Origin: Takakia lepidozioides
Lineage: Eukaryota; Streptophyta; Takakiopsida; Takakiales; Takakiaceae
Direction: 5' to 3'
NCBI GenBank assembly: GCA_030704615.1
Contig: CM060731.1
Span: forward strand, 48,298,001 to 48,362,000
Length of the DNA: 64,000 nt
Position 1 is the stretch's first letter. Each line of letters starts with the position of its first letter. The notes beneath the pieces were generated by a model, which did no database searches, was not told the origin of the DNA, and saw only the letters and a list, made by a program, of their open reading frames with translations. The translations under genes were made by a program, and so were the position numbers. Positions 23,280-34,516 of the stretch are shown here, in pieces.

Positions 23280-24230
23280 ACGAGGTTTAGTTACAAGTGC
23301 CCCTCTTTTGAACCTTCAGGTCTCCTCCACCTGTGAATGGAAATGTTACACCAGCAGAAATACACCAGAAACACAGTCCATCAGATGTGAACAACCTCAG
23401 GTATTCTAACCAACATCAGGAACCTTGTGTGAGTGCAAACAACCTTGCAAGCCAAGATTCACAGCAACATGCTGAGTCACATCCTGCATTCAAACATTGA
23501 TGGTCAAAACCTTGAAAAATGCAGGCAGAACAGAAAAGAGAGAATACAGTACTCACTTGAGGTAGGGAAGAGTCATGTTCTTAAGAAGAATGGGGTGCTG
23601 CTGCACCAAACTGCGCCATTCTTCCTTGTCTATCTTCCCATCCTTAACAGGTGACCAAGATTTAACAGCAGGGGTGAGCTGTTAACTGAATCCCTGTGCA
23701 CAATTTAATAGCCCAGCTAGCTAGCTGGGCCTGTAGTGGGTAGGTGTGGCCGTTACTATCTGAGCAGGCCTCTTAGCAGCCAGGTGCAGCTGGGGCCTTA
23801 CAACCACCTACAGCGACCAGTTAAAAAGATAATAAATGCAGTCAATTTAGGTTAGTTGACTGTTACAACTACAGAAATTCATGATTGAAAACTAATGAAA
23901 TTTGAATCAGTGACAAGCAAGAGCTGCGGGTGATGTGTTTCTGATTGCACTTCCAGTTGCAATATCATGTATGTATTTCAAACAAGACTGTCATCGATGG
24001 GTGGCCACTTCCCATTGGAAAGTTGCCCTACAGAATGACCAGGTTTGTCAAGCAAATGACTCGGCAACCACTAAGTCAGAAGCTTTATCCTACTGTAGAA
24101 TCAGAGTCTTTTCCTATTCACACGAAACCTTGCAAAACTGTTTCACAAAGCTATCAACAAATTGTTGCGGGGAATTCCCAAAACAATGAGTGCTTGACAC
24201 ATATAGACAGAAGCACACGGGTAAATGCAC
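23280..24230. other. No recognised gene
   Basis: AT-rich sequence with short frames that look like chance. It includes a TAGCTAGCTAGCTGGGC-like direct repeat near 23712. Confidence 0.35.
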
Positions 24231-24308
24231 CTTATCAATGATCTCAACCACTTCATCTGAGAGGTTCAGACCTAACTCTACCAAAGTCGCAACCACCATC
24301 CGCTTCAC
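24231..24308 (-). pseudogene. Captured exon: calcineurin B-like calcium sensor (CBL)
   Basis: On the - strand, after the acceptor GATTGGCAG, a 78-base exon gives exactly 26 codons, VKRMVVATLVELGLNLSDEV then VEIIDK, followed by the donor GTGCATTT. This is the helix-loop segment before the last EF-hands of plant CBL proteins, which relay calcium signals to CIPK kinases. No other CBL exon is adjacent, so this is an isolated copied exon with its splice borders. Confidence 0.8.
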
Positions 24309-25133
24309 CTGCCAATCCAAGTCCCACCCCATATGAACATTTTCAATTTCTGCCTCACTTCTTGACGGAGAACAACAAGATCTCCAACCAGACAGAACAA
24401 CCATTAACCACAATTTCTTGACCAGTACTTACTAAGGCCTCCATACCTATGGAAGGTGGCTAAGGTCCCCTGTCAATAGAAACCAGTCATCCTACATGAC
24501 CACCTGCCCTCTTTGACATTGTTTATACAAGGTGGAAGAGACAACTACATGGTGAAGTATGAGATACGTGATTCTCAATTTCACAACATGCTGGAGCCAT
24601 ATGTGCATGTCAACACCACTCAGTGCATAACATATACATTTCAAGGTTCTCAAGAGTTGTGGAAGTTGTGGGTTGGCATGGTATGGCCACATGGAAACCT
24701 AACCAAGCCACTTTCCTAAAGGGTCCAGACATGCAATGAAGTACCTCTCTTTTAAATGAGTACCTCTCTATTAAGTCATCAAGTAACAAGATTGCTAATC
24801 TTCCACTTTTGTAAATATCCTCCCAAGCCTAAAATATTGCAAAGATAAAAGGCTTGTAAGAAACTAGAGTGCAAGACCACACGAAAGCCTTCGCGGTTAC
24901 AACTCTGCGTAAAAGAGCACTACCCTCCTAATTCACCAGTTGGAACCTTTAGCCATGCCCACATCCTTAAATCTATCCTATGAAGCGAATCAGGCTCCAT
25001 TTGGGTAACTGGTCGTGAACTCTTTAGTTATTTAGAAATTTTAGAATGTTTCACCATTTTCCAGTATGAAGAAATGTATGCAGAAATGGAGACCAGAGAG
25101 AGAGAGAAGTGGCATAGGAGAAAAAATAAGTAC

Positions 25134-25216
25134 TTGGTAGCAAGGCGATCGTCAATAATCTCATTGACGACGTATTGCATCACTCGTGCTAAGAATCCCC
25201 CTCCTCTTCCAGCCAT
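25134..25216 (-). pseudogene. Possible captured first exon of a small plant protein
   Basis: On the - strand an ATG at 25216 opens MAGRGGGFLARVMQYVVNEI then IDDRLATK, ending at a possible donor GTACTT. It resembles the first exon of a small conserved plant protein of about 80 residues that I only partly recall. Nothing that follows continues it. It lies 0.9 kb from the CBL exon on the same strand. Confidence 0.35.
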
Positions 25217-25261
25217 CGCTTACCTGCTCCTCTTCGCAAAGTGTCATAGGCATATGTGGTT

Positions 25262-25445
25262 TTTAAAAACAGGGGACAGAGGTGATTTGGCACTTTTTCC
25301 CACTTTTTTACACTTTTTCCCCAGTTATTTTCCAGTGTGATTTGGCCATGTCACTTTTTCCCCTGTTGTTTTCTAGTGTGATATGGTAAAGTCCCACTTT
25401 TCCCTATAGTTTTTCAGAGTGGCATGGTAATGTTACACTTTTTCC
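25262..25445. repeat. Degenerate ~55-bp tandem repeat
   Basis: Three to four diverged units of CACTTTTTCCC, GTTGTTTTC and AGTGTGATTTGG type follow each other. No gene overlaps them. Confidence 0.65.
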
Positions 25446-25574
25446 CTCTGTAATACGATTGTTTAAGGAATTCTTGAAGGAAAAACATATTTCCTTTTGA
25501 CAGAGGTAAGTGTTAGGGAAAAAAAGACACCTTTTCCACTTGCTACAGAGGAAACGTCCCCAAAAACTCCTTGT

Positions 25575-26165
25575 GCCATAACAGCGCCAAGAGTCGGAGG
25601 CCATTGCAAGAGTCTAAGGTTCTATAGCGCCAGAGGCAACACAAGTAACTTAAGGCTAGAAACACAGAGCTCCAGGGACTAACCATTGCAAGGTGCTTAA
25701 ATAGTCCTCCCCAGACCTCCTCTCAAGACTAGTTATGCCGACGAGGGCTTTTCTAGTTAGAGAGAGACCGATCTTAGTGATATCTATCCATCCTCTCGAA
25801 ACTAGTTACGCTGACGAGGGCTTGTCTCTAGTTGAGAGATATCGGAGGGCTTGTCTCGTTGAGAGAGATCGATCTTGGTGATCTCGATCCAGATTGTTGG
25901 AACTGCCGAAATCAAACATAGTACCCCAATGAAAGATTTCAAAGAATATTCAGGAAATATCCTCTAAAGTTATTTAGAAATAATATATTATGCCCCTATG
26001 TATCTCTGAAAGATCATGGGCAGAGAAAGGAAAATTGATCTTCTAGCCCCTTGCAAAGATCCCAATGAAAATGTTAAAGATGCCATATCTGGTTTTTGTG
26101 GTATGGCAGGAATATGTTACACTATGTTGCAAATGAAGAATATTTTGTTACACTCTGGTCAATGC
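25575..26165 (-). repeat. Partial inverted copy of the outer arm sequence (about 3075-3685)
   Basis: This matches the reverse complement of the start of the left arm: the first bases of exon 1 of the small unknown gene, its TATA-like box, the variable CTCGTCGG/ACTAGT repeats, and the stretch up to TTACACTCTGG near 3078. It is more diverged than the two main arms are from each other. Confidence 0.85.
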
Positions 26166-26390
26166 AAATGAAGGTGACATTGTTGGGCGTCACCCCTTCC
26201 TGTCTCTTTTGCTGATAAATCTCAAAAGCCTCCCTCCCACATCTATGCTTTGTATATCCTGACATTATTGTGCATGTAAAGACATCTCATTTAGGCATAT
26301 TGTCAAACACTTGGCGTGCATCCACCACGCTCCCACACTTGGCATACATGTTCACAGGCACACTGGAGTAAAACGCCAAACATGATAAAG
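26166..26390 (-). pseudogene. PPR fragment copied from the 5' part of the decayed PPR gene
   Basis: On the - strand it reads VNMYAKCGSVVDARQVFDNM, then PK, a TGA, and GREAFEIYQQ. It carries the same TGA after NMPK as 345-540, so the copy was made after that stop arose, or both descend from a copy that had it. Confidence 0.85.
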
Positions 26391-26419
26391 CCTATATAAT
26401 GCAAATCTTAGGTATAAGA

Positions 26420-27300
26420 GCTTAGGGGCCCTAACGATTTATGCCTAGATCACAGCAGCTTCCTCATGAATTCAATTATGCATGAATATCCATGATCTCT
26501 TCGTAACCTGCATGTCTCTTGCTGCTGCTTCTCTGTAATACAGCATGACAACAGGACGTGGATTCGAGGGTTAGAGCCATGCCATGTGGCATCAGAAAAT
26601 TTTGTTTGACGAGCTGAAATTACACACACCATGGACATGTAACTTGCAAATTCGAACTTTCCAACGTCTCTGTTTCATGAATGCTCTACAGTTTTTTGGA
26701 AACCACACCTAGATGTGAGCATATACTAGTTACACAGCTGTTACAATTCTGGATCTAGAGCTCTCCGAAAATTGCTCAAGACATATATAACTTGAAGTTA
26801 TGAATTCAGACATCCTGAGTTTACAGTTACTTACATTTCAGAGCTGGATTATATTGAAGTACTTAAGTACTTAATCTAGCTCTACGATTTCTTGTTCAAT
26901 CTTGAGCCTCAGATCGAAACGTATCTAGAGCTTGATAATTTATTCAAGACCCCTAGACCCCAGCGTGCAATGTAGGTCTACCTGAAATCACTCGACTGCA
27001 AATATGCCCTCTTGTGATCATTCAAGATTCTTTCAAATCGGTTTTGTAATTTTACTTTGCACATGAGCCACACACAATTTCACTCGCAAAAACAACTTTG
27101 AACACTCGGTTTAGGGTCTCTTGAGGACTCCTCTTCTCTTCGTCTTTCCGACAAATGTAGCCCACATCTATTCTGTGCTCTCTCCTCTCTCCTTTCAGTC
27201 TTCGTTCCGCCTCAATCCATCGCATGAGTGTCACGTATTACATGTGACATGACTCGTCTTCATATTTTGAAAACAATGCTAAAAAACAACAGCCAGGTAA
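26420..27300 (+). repeat. Partial direct copy of PAL upstream sequence
   Basis: This matches left-arm 5600-6140 and then 6690-6900 in the same orientation, with the sequence between them absent or reshuffled. Near 27010-27110 it retains a stretch that the left arm lacks but the right arm has (35230-35350). It therefore derives from an arm that did not have the left arm's 190-bp deletion. Confidence 0.8.
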
Positions 27301-27364
27301 TGGAACTTACCCAAAGTTCTAGCGACGACGGAAGGTCGGAAGCTAGTTTAGCGTAGAGCAGGAA

Positions 27365-27525
27365 TAAGGTGCCATACTGCCATGTCATTGTCACCATGTC
27401 ATCTTCACCATGTCGTCGCCATGTCATCATCTCCACGTCATCATCACCACGTCATCGTCACCACATCATCGTCGCCATGTCATTGTCACCACATCATCGT
27501 TGCCACATCATCGTCGTCAAAGTTT
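27365..27525. repeat. Minisatellite of CATCATCGTCACCACGT type
   Basis: Units of 15-18 bp such as CACGTCATCGTCACCA repeat about ten times. The His/Ser-rich open frames over it are artefacts of the repeat. Confidence 0.85.
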
Positions 27526-27780
27526 TTGGAATCTGCCCGAGATGCCCGAAACTAACCGCTCTCTTGCCGCGCGGGGAAGGCTTGATGATGTCCCCGCGTG
27601 CTTGAGCGCGGAAGGAAACACCGGCGGCAAATTGATAGAACAAGGCACTGCTAATGAAGGCACCTTCTTCAACACAGTGTCGTCTCTAAATTTATCATGT
27701 TGAATTCCGGAAGTTAGCTCGTTGGTGGATCTATGGTGATTTTGGAGTGTTGACATGTTACTGCCAATGTGGCAACAGGA
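27526..27780. other. No recognised gene
   Basis: A short GC-rich patch (27540-27630) is unlike its AT-rich neighbours. No domain is visible. Confidence 0.3.
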
Positions 27781-28150
27781 AAGTATCAAGAGGTACATGC
27801 TGACATCATCAAAGCTAGAATTGGGTGAGATATCATTATGGAGACAACCCTTACTCTGACGTATGCTAAATGTAGAAGTGTTAAGGAAGCGCGCAAAGTG
27901 TTTGACAATATGACTCAACAAGCTTGGAACGCCATAATCATGGGATATGCTCAGCATGGGTATGGTAGGGAGGCTCTAGAGATCTATGAGCAAATGATAC
28001 TGGAAGGGGTGATACCCAACTAGGTCACATTCATCCTGAATGCTACTGCCACCCTATGAGCCCTGGAAAAGGGCAAAGTGGTCCATGTCGAAATTGAGAA
28101 GACTGGAATTGCACCAAGGATGAAGTTGGAAAATTCTCTTGTCGACATGT
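27781..28150 (+). pseudogene. PPR fragment
   Basis: It reads EVHADIIKA, then TLTYAKCRSVKEARKVFDNM, then GYAQHGYGREALEIYEQM and VVHVEIEKTGIAP, with stops at 27826, 28021 and near 28057. It is a remnant of the same PLS-type PPR family as 170-2450. Confidence 0.85.
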
Positions 28151-29150
28151 TATGCGTTTTAGTCCTATGAAGTTCTTTCTTTCCAGCGGATGTTATTAAG
28201 TACCATTTCATTTCATTTCATTTCCATTCCATACATTTCCTTTCATTTGTTGCTGTTCCGTGGAATCCTCTTCTTGTTCCCTAGATCAACTGGAGGGTTG
28301 AAAGGTTTATACGCGAAGATTTGACATGTTCATCATACATTAATTTGACAAATATGGCCGCCAAACAAGTTCTTCAATGATATTGCGGGATCAGCATTGC
28401 ATATCTAAAAGATGTGATTTCCCAGGTTGGTATTTGGTACGCCCTTTTGATCATCTCATTGCTAATGTGCCTATTTACCAAATGCTTGAACCACCATTTA
28501 CATCTGCTGACCTTTAAACCCTAGAGATCTAGGGAGTAAGAGAGGGTCATCAGATGTTGTTTGCCATATACTTGGGACTATATACCCTAAGCCTAGTCTA
28601 GACAGCGCACAGAAACAGACAATTTAAGGTGATGGATATTTTAATTGTCAAGCTCGTTTTATGCATGCAGAATGTTGTAGCAAACACTCTCCAGGGAAAC
28701 GACATTGCTGGCCAGTCAACTTGTTCAAGGGGACCCCTCCCAACATTTTCTTCAAGCTCGTTTGTGATGACTACCCTCCTTCCATAGGGCCAGCTATGCT
28801 CCGAGATTGAGCTCGCAGCCACTCTCCATTATCCGTGGGAGTACGTACTTGCCAAAGGGATGGAGAAAGGTCATGTTAGCAACGGTCCACTTGCCAATGG
28901 AGAGAGTGGTCCATGGCTCAGGTGAATGGGCCAGGCTTTGGTTCCATTCCAAGCCTATTGGCCGAAACCGAGGGCTCTCCCTCTGTGGGCCCAAGTAGGC
29001 CATCTATGAACATCATATCTCCTGAGCCCCTTACTACAAAGGCAGCAATTGCAGCAGCTATAAGTGAGTGTCCTTCCTTTTTATGACTCAATGTGCTCAA
29101 CTGTCCTTTTGGCCCTCAATGACACCCCTCCGTAGTTTCCTCCCCCCAAG
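28151..29150. other. No recognised gene
   Basis: There is a short CATTT simple repeat at 28203-28250. A 63-codon frame at 28807-28998 (GSTYLPKGWRKVMLATVHLP) has some protein-like composition but no domain I recognise. It could be another captured fragment. Confidence 0.3.
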
Positions 29151-29154
29151 TTCT

Positions 29155-29750
29155 CAATGTTGGTGTTCTCAATGCTTACGCTAGTCTGGCAGCTCTGAAG
29201 AAGGGCAAAGAGATCCATACTGATATTAGGAAGGTTGAAATTGTGCCATATGTCATTCTCGGCACTGCCCTGTGGACATGTATGCCAAATGCGGTAGCAT
29301 AAAAAATGCAAATCAAGTGTTCAACAATATGGCTCAATGAGATGTGGTTTCGTGGAACGCGATGATCACATGATATGCTCAGTTTGGTTATGGTAGGGAG
29401 GCTTCAGAAACCTACAAGGAAATGATAGGGGAAGACGGGTTCTCAATGCTTGTGCCAGCCTGGCAGTCTTGGAAAAAGATATAGAAGTTCATGCTGACAT
29501 CACGAAGGCCGGAAATTGTGCCAAATGTCGTTCTGGACACTGCCCTGGTCCACATGTATGCCAAATGCAGGAACAAAGTATATGCGACAAGTGTTCGACA
29601 ATATGGCTCAGCTGAATGTGGTCTCCTGGAATGCAATGATCGCAGGATATGCCCAGCATGGGTGTGGTAGGGAAGCTTGGAACACTCATGAGGGGGGGGA
29701 TACAGGAAGGGACAAAACCCAACAAGGTCACCTTTGTTTACATTCTTAAA
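29155..29750 (+). pseudogene. PPR fragment, heavily frameshifted
   Basis: Pieces LNAYASLAALKKGKEIHTDI, ASLAVLEKDIEVHADIT and MRQVFDNMAQLNVVSWNAMI with IAGYAQHGCGREA can be read in changing frames. It is another relic of the PPR family, adjacent to the inner edge of the right arm. Confidence 0.85.
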
Positions 29751-30799
29751 GCAAGGTCACTGCTCAACCTCAAGATTTGGAAGTTGTTGAACAGAGGTGC
29801 AGGGACTAAGGTCTTGATGGTCCTCAAGAGGGTTACTTTCTGATGAAAATACCTGAGACTTCGTATCAAAACATGGAAACTGTCTTCAGGCCTCCCGTAC
29901 ATCGGGCATTGTCAGAGTGGGTTCTATTTAGATATATTGGCAGGTTAGTAGAATGGCTTTGTTGCAGTGGAATTCTGGCAGCCGCAGTGGAAAACAGGTT
30001 GACTCCTGCGGAAGCAAGCGGAAGTGATGGTGTCACTTCACCCTGAAATGGGCTACTGCCTTCCGTCGGGAAGGTGGACACCTTCTAATGGCATAACCAG
30101 GGCAGGTGGAGCCAGGTTTGGGCAGGTTTCTACACAGTTGGCCTCTCAAAACTTATGAGTATCTTTGATTGAAGTCATAGGTAGTCTAGAAAAATAACCA
30201 TGTGCACGCTCTTCAGCTATCAGATCTGCAAATTTGAATTTCGTCTGCCTCTTATTAAGTTTGAAGGTCAAAATCTTTGTCAAAAACCATTGTTTTCCGC
30301 CTTTGGTAGGCATATGAAATGCTTCTACCCTTGTATTGCATATACAGGTCATGGTTAGAAAGGCCTCTTTGGAAGTACGAATTTTCTTTGACAGTTGGTT
30401 TTCAAACCAGCTTCTTCAATCAACCATCGTATGACTTCATCTTATTTTGCTTTCTCAATACTATAAAGTACTGATTTATGGTGCTTGAACTCTTATTTCG
30501 CTTTCTCAATCCTATCAAATACTGATTTATGGTGCTTGAAAGGCAATGGTACTGTGGCGGAGAAGCATTGTGTATAAGCAGGAAGCTATTGTGAAGCGCG
30601 GAGAGCAGGTGGATGCCATCCTGTTGACTGAACTCTGCAGGGGCAAAGTTGACTATGTAAAGGTGGCTTTTCCTTTGTTGCTTCATGGTCGGAGCTCAAC
30701 ATGGCTCCTACTTCCCCTACTGTCATCCGAAAAACAATGACATACGGGATGTATGTTTGTAAGACCCTGGGGATGACCCACCCCTTTGTATTAGGTAAA

Positions 30800-30903
30800 G
30801 TCCTGCAACGAGGGCTTTACGTGATTCAAGATTCCATAGTCCCCGGGGCGGCAGCACAAGGGCGTGGGAATCTTGAATTGCGTAAAAGCCAGAGTTACAG
30901 GAC
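30800..30903. repeat. Right-arm copy of the 36-bp-stem hairpin
   Basis: Counterpart of 11125-11228. The stem is kept, with at least one changed base (AGCCAGAG against GCCCGAG), and the loop is the same length class. Confidence 0.7.
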
Positions 30904-31158
30904 TTTAACTAACATAAAAACCGCATTGTTGAGCGTGTGAAAAAGAAAATTACCTGCCTATCTGCCCGTAATCTGAGATTACGGGCCCAAGCCCATGGGC
31001 TCCATGGCTTAGCAGGACAAGAGGGATTGATGCTATTAAAAGCACACCAAAACTACACTAGCTAGGTTTTTACGTAAGTAGTTCTCAGAATTCGTCGCTA
31101 GTAGAGCGGAGCAACGCGAAGCCCTAGTTCTGTTTGCAAATTGGACAGTTTTCCATGG

Positions 31159-31438
31159 GCCTTTTGCTTTTGGTCTCTCTTTTTTTTTCAGCTCAGCTGA
31201 TAAGTGCACAGTGTGTCACCCCGATGGTTTGGGGTTCGAACCCGGTGCCTTGTCCCGTGTGTTGGATTGTTTGTGACGGTATGTCTAGGTGTTGATCGTC
31301 CTGTAGGTCTAATGGCCCATAAATGAAAGGGGGTTAATTTTTCCCCCTCCTCATGGGCCTGAATTGTGGGCTGTCGCTCCCAGGTTTCCTTTTTTATTAA
31401 ATATTTTTTTTATAAAAAAGAGACCAAAAGCAAAAGGC
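31159..31438 (+). mobile_element. Right-arm copy of the 280-bp TIR element with tRNA-like B box
   Basis: Same length and terminal inverted repeats as 10597-10876. Here the tRNA-like strand is +, with AGCTCAGCTGATAAGTGC near 31190 and GGGTTCGAACCC near 31232. Confidence 0.6.
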
Positions 31439-32083
31439 GGATGCGTTTGGGACTGCTGGCAAGTTCTTTGTCATTTGCATGTAGAGCATTTTTACTAGTG
31501 GTCGGCAATCAAGGGCAGACTCAGATAATTCCTTGTTGTTGATCCTCTCGACAACCAAGTCATTAAGTTTTCCATTGTGGGATACAGCATAATGTTGTGA
31601 GGCATCATGCCGTCGAGAATCAAGTTAAGCAATTTTAATGCATGAAATTTTCAAATGCATGAAATTTTCTGAATGATCATGTCTCATGCTACTGCTGTGC
31701 CTGCGGTGATCATCAGATTACAAAATTGTGCTTTGGGTTGAACAGAACTTATAACATTCAATGATGCGGAGGATGATTTTGTGGACGTCATGAGTTCTGG
31801 TGAAAGTAAAACAGGGTCATTTAAAGAGCCCTTTTGTTATCAAGATTATGGACCCTGGCTGCTCCAACGCTTCTGACGCTTTTTGTGAGGAGAGTGTGAT
31901 GACACTTATTAGTGAATTGTGCTACCTACAGCTCAAATTATAGCCTCTCTATGCATGTACATCTGGCCTTTCCTGTTTCTACTTTAGCGTTTGATCAATG
32001 AATGCATCATATGATGCAAGTTTGGAAAGGGAAGTTAAAAATTCCGAATCCCTGTGACGATCTACTATCGAAGGTAATCCGCC

Positions 32084-34262
32084 TTAGCAGCGCTGGGCAA
32101 AAAGGCCGGGTGTCCCAGTCCAACCGTCCACGCATTTGAGAAGAGGACCCACAAGCTTGCCTTGGGAGATGGCATTGTACACCTTCTCAATCTCTTGACC
32201 AGGAGACACAGTCCTCAAGCCTGATAGCAACTGGGTCCCTAATTCTGACCTCACAAATCTGTAGAGAGGGTATGTCCTGCAGTCTTCAATCCGGTTTGGC
32301 ACTGCCGAATACCCCTTGTTATCGTACGACTCCCGGACCAAAGGTACAGCAATGTTCAGGCGCGTCTTCAACTCTCTTCAAAGATTGCAATCCTGTGGAA
32401 CACTGATGTAGTCTCCGATTTTTCATTCTTGGGGTTTTGGAGCGCATGACTCACCAAGACTTCCCTTAGTTTCTGCATCAGGGGGTAAGTTTCACTGCTG
32501 GCATCATCGATGTAGCTGAATACAGGCTGGCGATCCACCAGGCTGAGAAGGTCCTTCTCGCAGAACCGTGATGGCAAAAGTGCGCCGTTACTGCCTGTGA
32601 AGAGCGTCTTCTTGGCGACGTGGGAAACAATTTGCCTCACTGTCGTCTGCATCGTCTCCTCGATGTGGCGAAGGTCCACGGCCTGGCAGAGGCCCACCAA
32701 GAAAGTGGAGCTCATAAGCTTCAGAATCTCAATAGATTCCTCGGTCTTTCTTGCAGACACTAAACCCAGCGAGTTGACATCCTGGTTGTGCTGCTCAGCA
32801 CTTTGCACGTGGGTGGTCACTGGGTTGGCTAAGTAGTTCAACTCCGAGAGGTATGAAGCCATGGCGATCTCCCGCCCTTCATTCCGTAGTCCAGACTTGG
32901 GTTAGGTCCTCCACTGAGGTTTGAAGGAAGCCCATTGTTGTAGTAGTCGTTTACCAGCTCAGAGAACTGTGCAAACATGAGCTTCCCAATCGCAGCAACG
33001 GCCAACCGCATGTTGTCCATGGAGACTCCAATGGGGGTTCCTTGGAAATTCCCGCCATGCAGGGCCCTGTCCCCGGCAGCATCAATGATTGGGTTGTCGT
33101 TGACAGAGTTGATTTCTCTTTGAATGGCATGTGTGGCATTGCGAATCACCTCCACCTGTGGGCCGAGCCATTGTGGGGAAGTCCGTAGCGCATATCGATC
33201 CTGCTTGGGTTTCTTCAAAGGGTCGGTCTCATGGAGTTTTGCTGCTGCCTTCATGTATGAGCTTCCATCGAGCACCCACTCCATAATGGCAGCCGCCTCC
33301 ATCTGGCCTGGGTGGTGCTTCAGCTTGTGCGTCAGGGGATCAGCAAACTCGGGCTTTCCTTGCATCACCTCACAGAACAGGGCCGAAAGAACCTCAGCCA
33401 GTAGGACCATCACATTCGCGTCAAAGCAGACAGTGGATGCCAAGGCTGACCCCACCGCTGTTCCATTGACAATGGCCAGGCCTTCCTTGGGCTGCAATTC
33501 AAAAGGTTTCTCGACCCCGGCCAGTCTCAGAGCTTCCAAGGCTGACACTTCCTGTCCGTCCTCGGTGACAGCTCTGGAGTTGGGCCTGGCAGTAAGTAGT
33601 CCCGCGATGTAAGATAAAGGAACAAGGTCTCCAGAAGCGGTGACGGTCCCTCGGAGTGGCAACTTGGGTGTGACATTTGCATTCAAAAGCTTTTCCATGG
33701 CTTCCAGGATCTCCCAACGAATGCCAGAGAATCCCTGCATTAACGTGTTGGTGCGCACAAGCATGGCTGCCCGCGTGGTGCACGCAGGGAGGGTGTTGCC
33801 CTTGCCCAAAACTCCCGCATTCAGAAACCTAATGAGCTCTCTCTGGAGCTCCACCCCTTGCTGTGTACGCCGGTGGGAGGTGGCTCCGAAACCAGTTGTG
33901 ACGCCATAGATATCCCCACCGTTCATGATCTTCTGGAGAACCCAGTTGGAGCTTTCGTCCACTCGATTCTTGGCATTGGCCGCATCCAGCACCACTCTCA
34001 CCTCTGGTCGGCGGGCCACGGCTGCCACTTGAGCAACCGTTAAGGTCACCCCTTCAATGGCTACTTCGGTTGCGTCATAGAATGTTTTCACCATATCTTT
34101 AACCTCGTCCAGGTGATTGCCTTGCAGGGCTGAGGCTGCTCGCCCCCAGTTGAGAGGGTCAGCAGGCTGTACCTTTGTGCAAAAAGATTCCAAACTAGCC
34201 TCGTGCTCAGCTTTGATGCCACTGCCATTGACGCTCACCCGAGCTCCGTTGGCCGTCACCAT
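32084..34262 (-). pseudogene. PAL: Phenylalanine ammonia-lyase copy 2 with two single-base deletions (PAL2)
   Basis: Over the readable parts the protein differs from PAL1 by about four residues: Ser13 to Gly, Lys to Arg in LQRELIRF, Thr to Ala in [10 protein letters not shown], and Pro to Leu near the C-terminus (TPGLF). The MIO triad and catalytic Tyr are intact. One C is missing from a run of four near 32871-32873 (about codon 464), so the frame ends at 32838. A second C is missing near 32371-32376, before the last 95 codons. The first deletion removes the C-terminal third of the enzyme, including part of the active-site shell. The TATA box and leader are kept at 34509-34516, so transcription is possible. 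The lesions could be real or consensus errors in short C runs. Confidence 0.93.
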
Positions 34263-34508
34263 CCTCGCAGAACTTTAATGGAGACCGTGGAAAGAAAACT
34301 AAATAAGAATTATATACCGTCCCCGCGAGTGTTGAGAAAGGAACAGAGAGAAGAGAGGCCTGTTGCGAGCTACACGGATCACAGAGAAGGGAACCTCTTC
34401 AATGGATGGAATTCCAGGTGATCTTAGTGCTGTTGAATTCAATATCTCTGAGACACCCAATCCGGAGTTTGATCGGAGAGTGATGAGAATGAGAGTCCTG
34501 AGGAGCTG

Positions 34509-34516
34509 TATTTATA
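34509..34516 (-). promoter_or_regulatory. PAL2 TATA box
   Basis: Inverted TATAAATA at the position matching the PAL1 box, about 247 bases before the ATG. The leader is shorter because most of the triple CTCCATCCTT repeat is missing. Confidence 0.7.

Noticed and set aside
27369-27703. His/Ser-rich ORFs
   Set aside because: They are produced by the CATCATCGTCACCA minisatellite.
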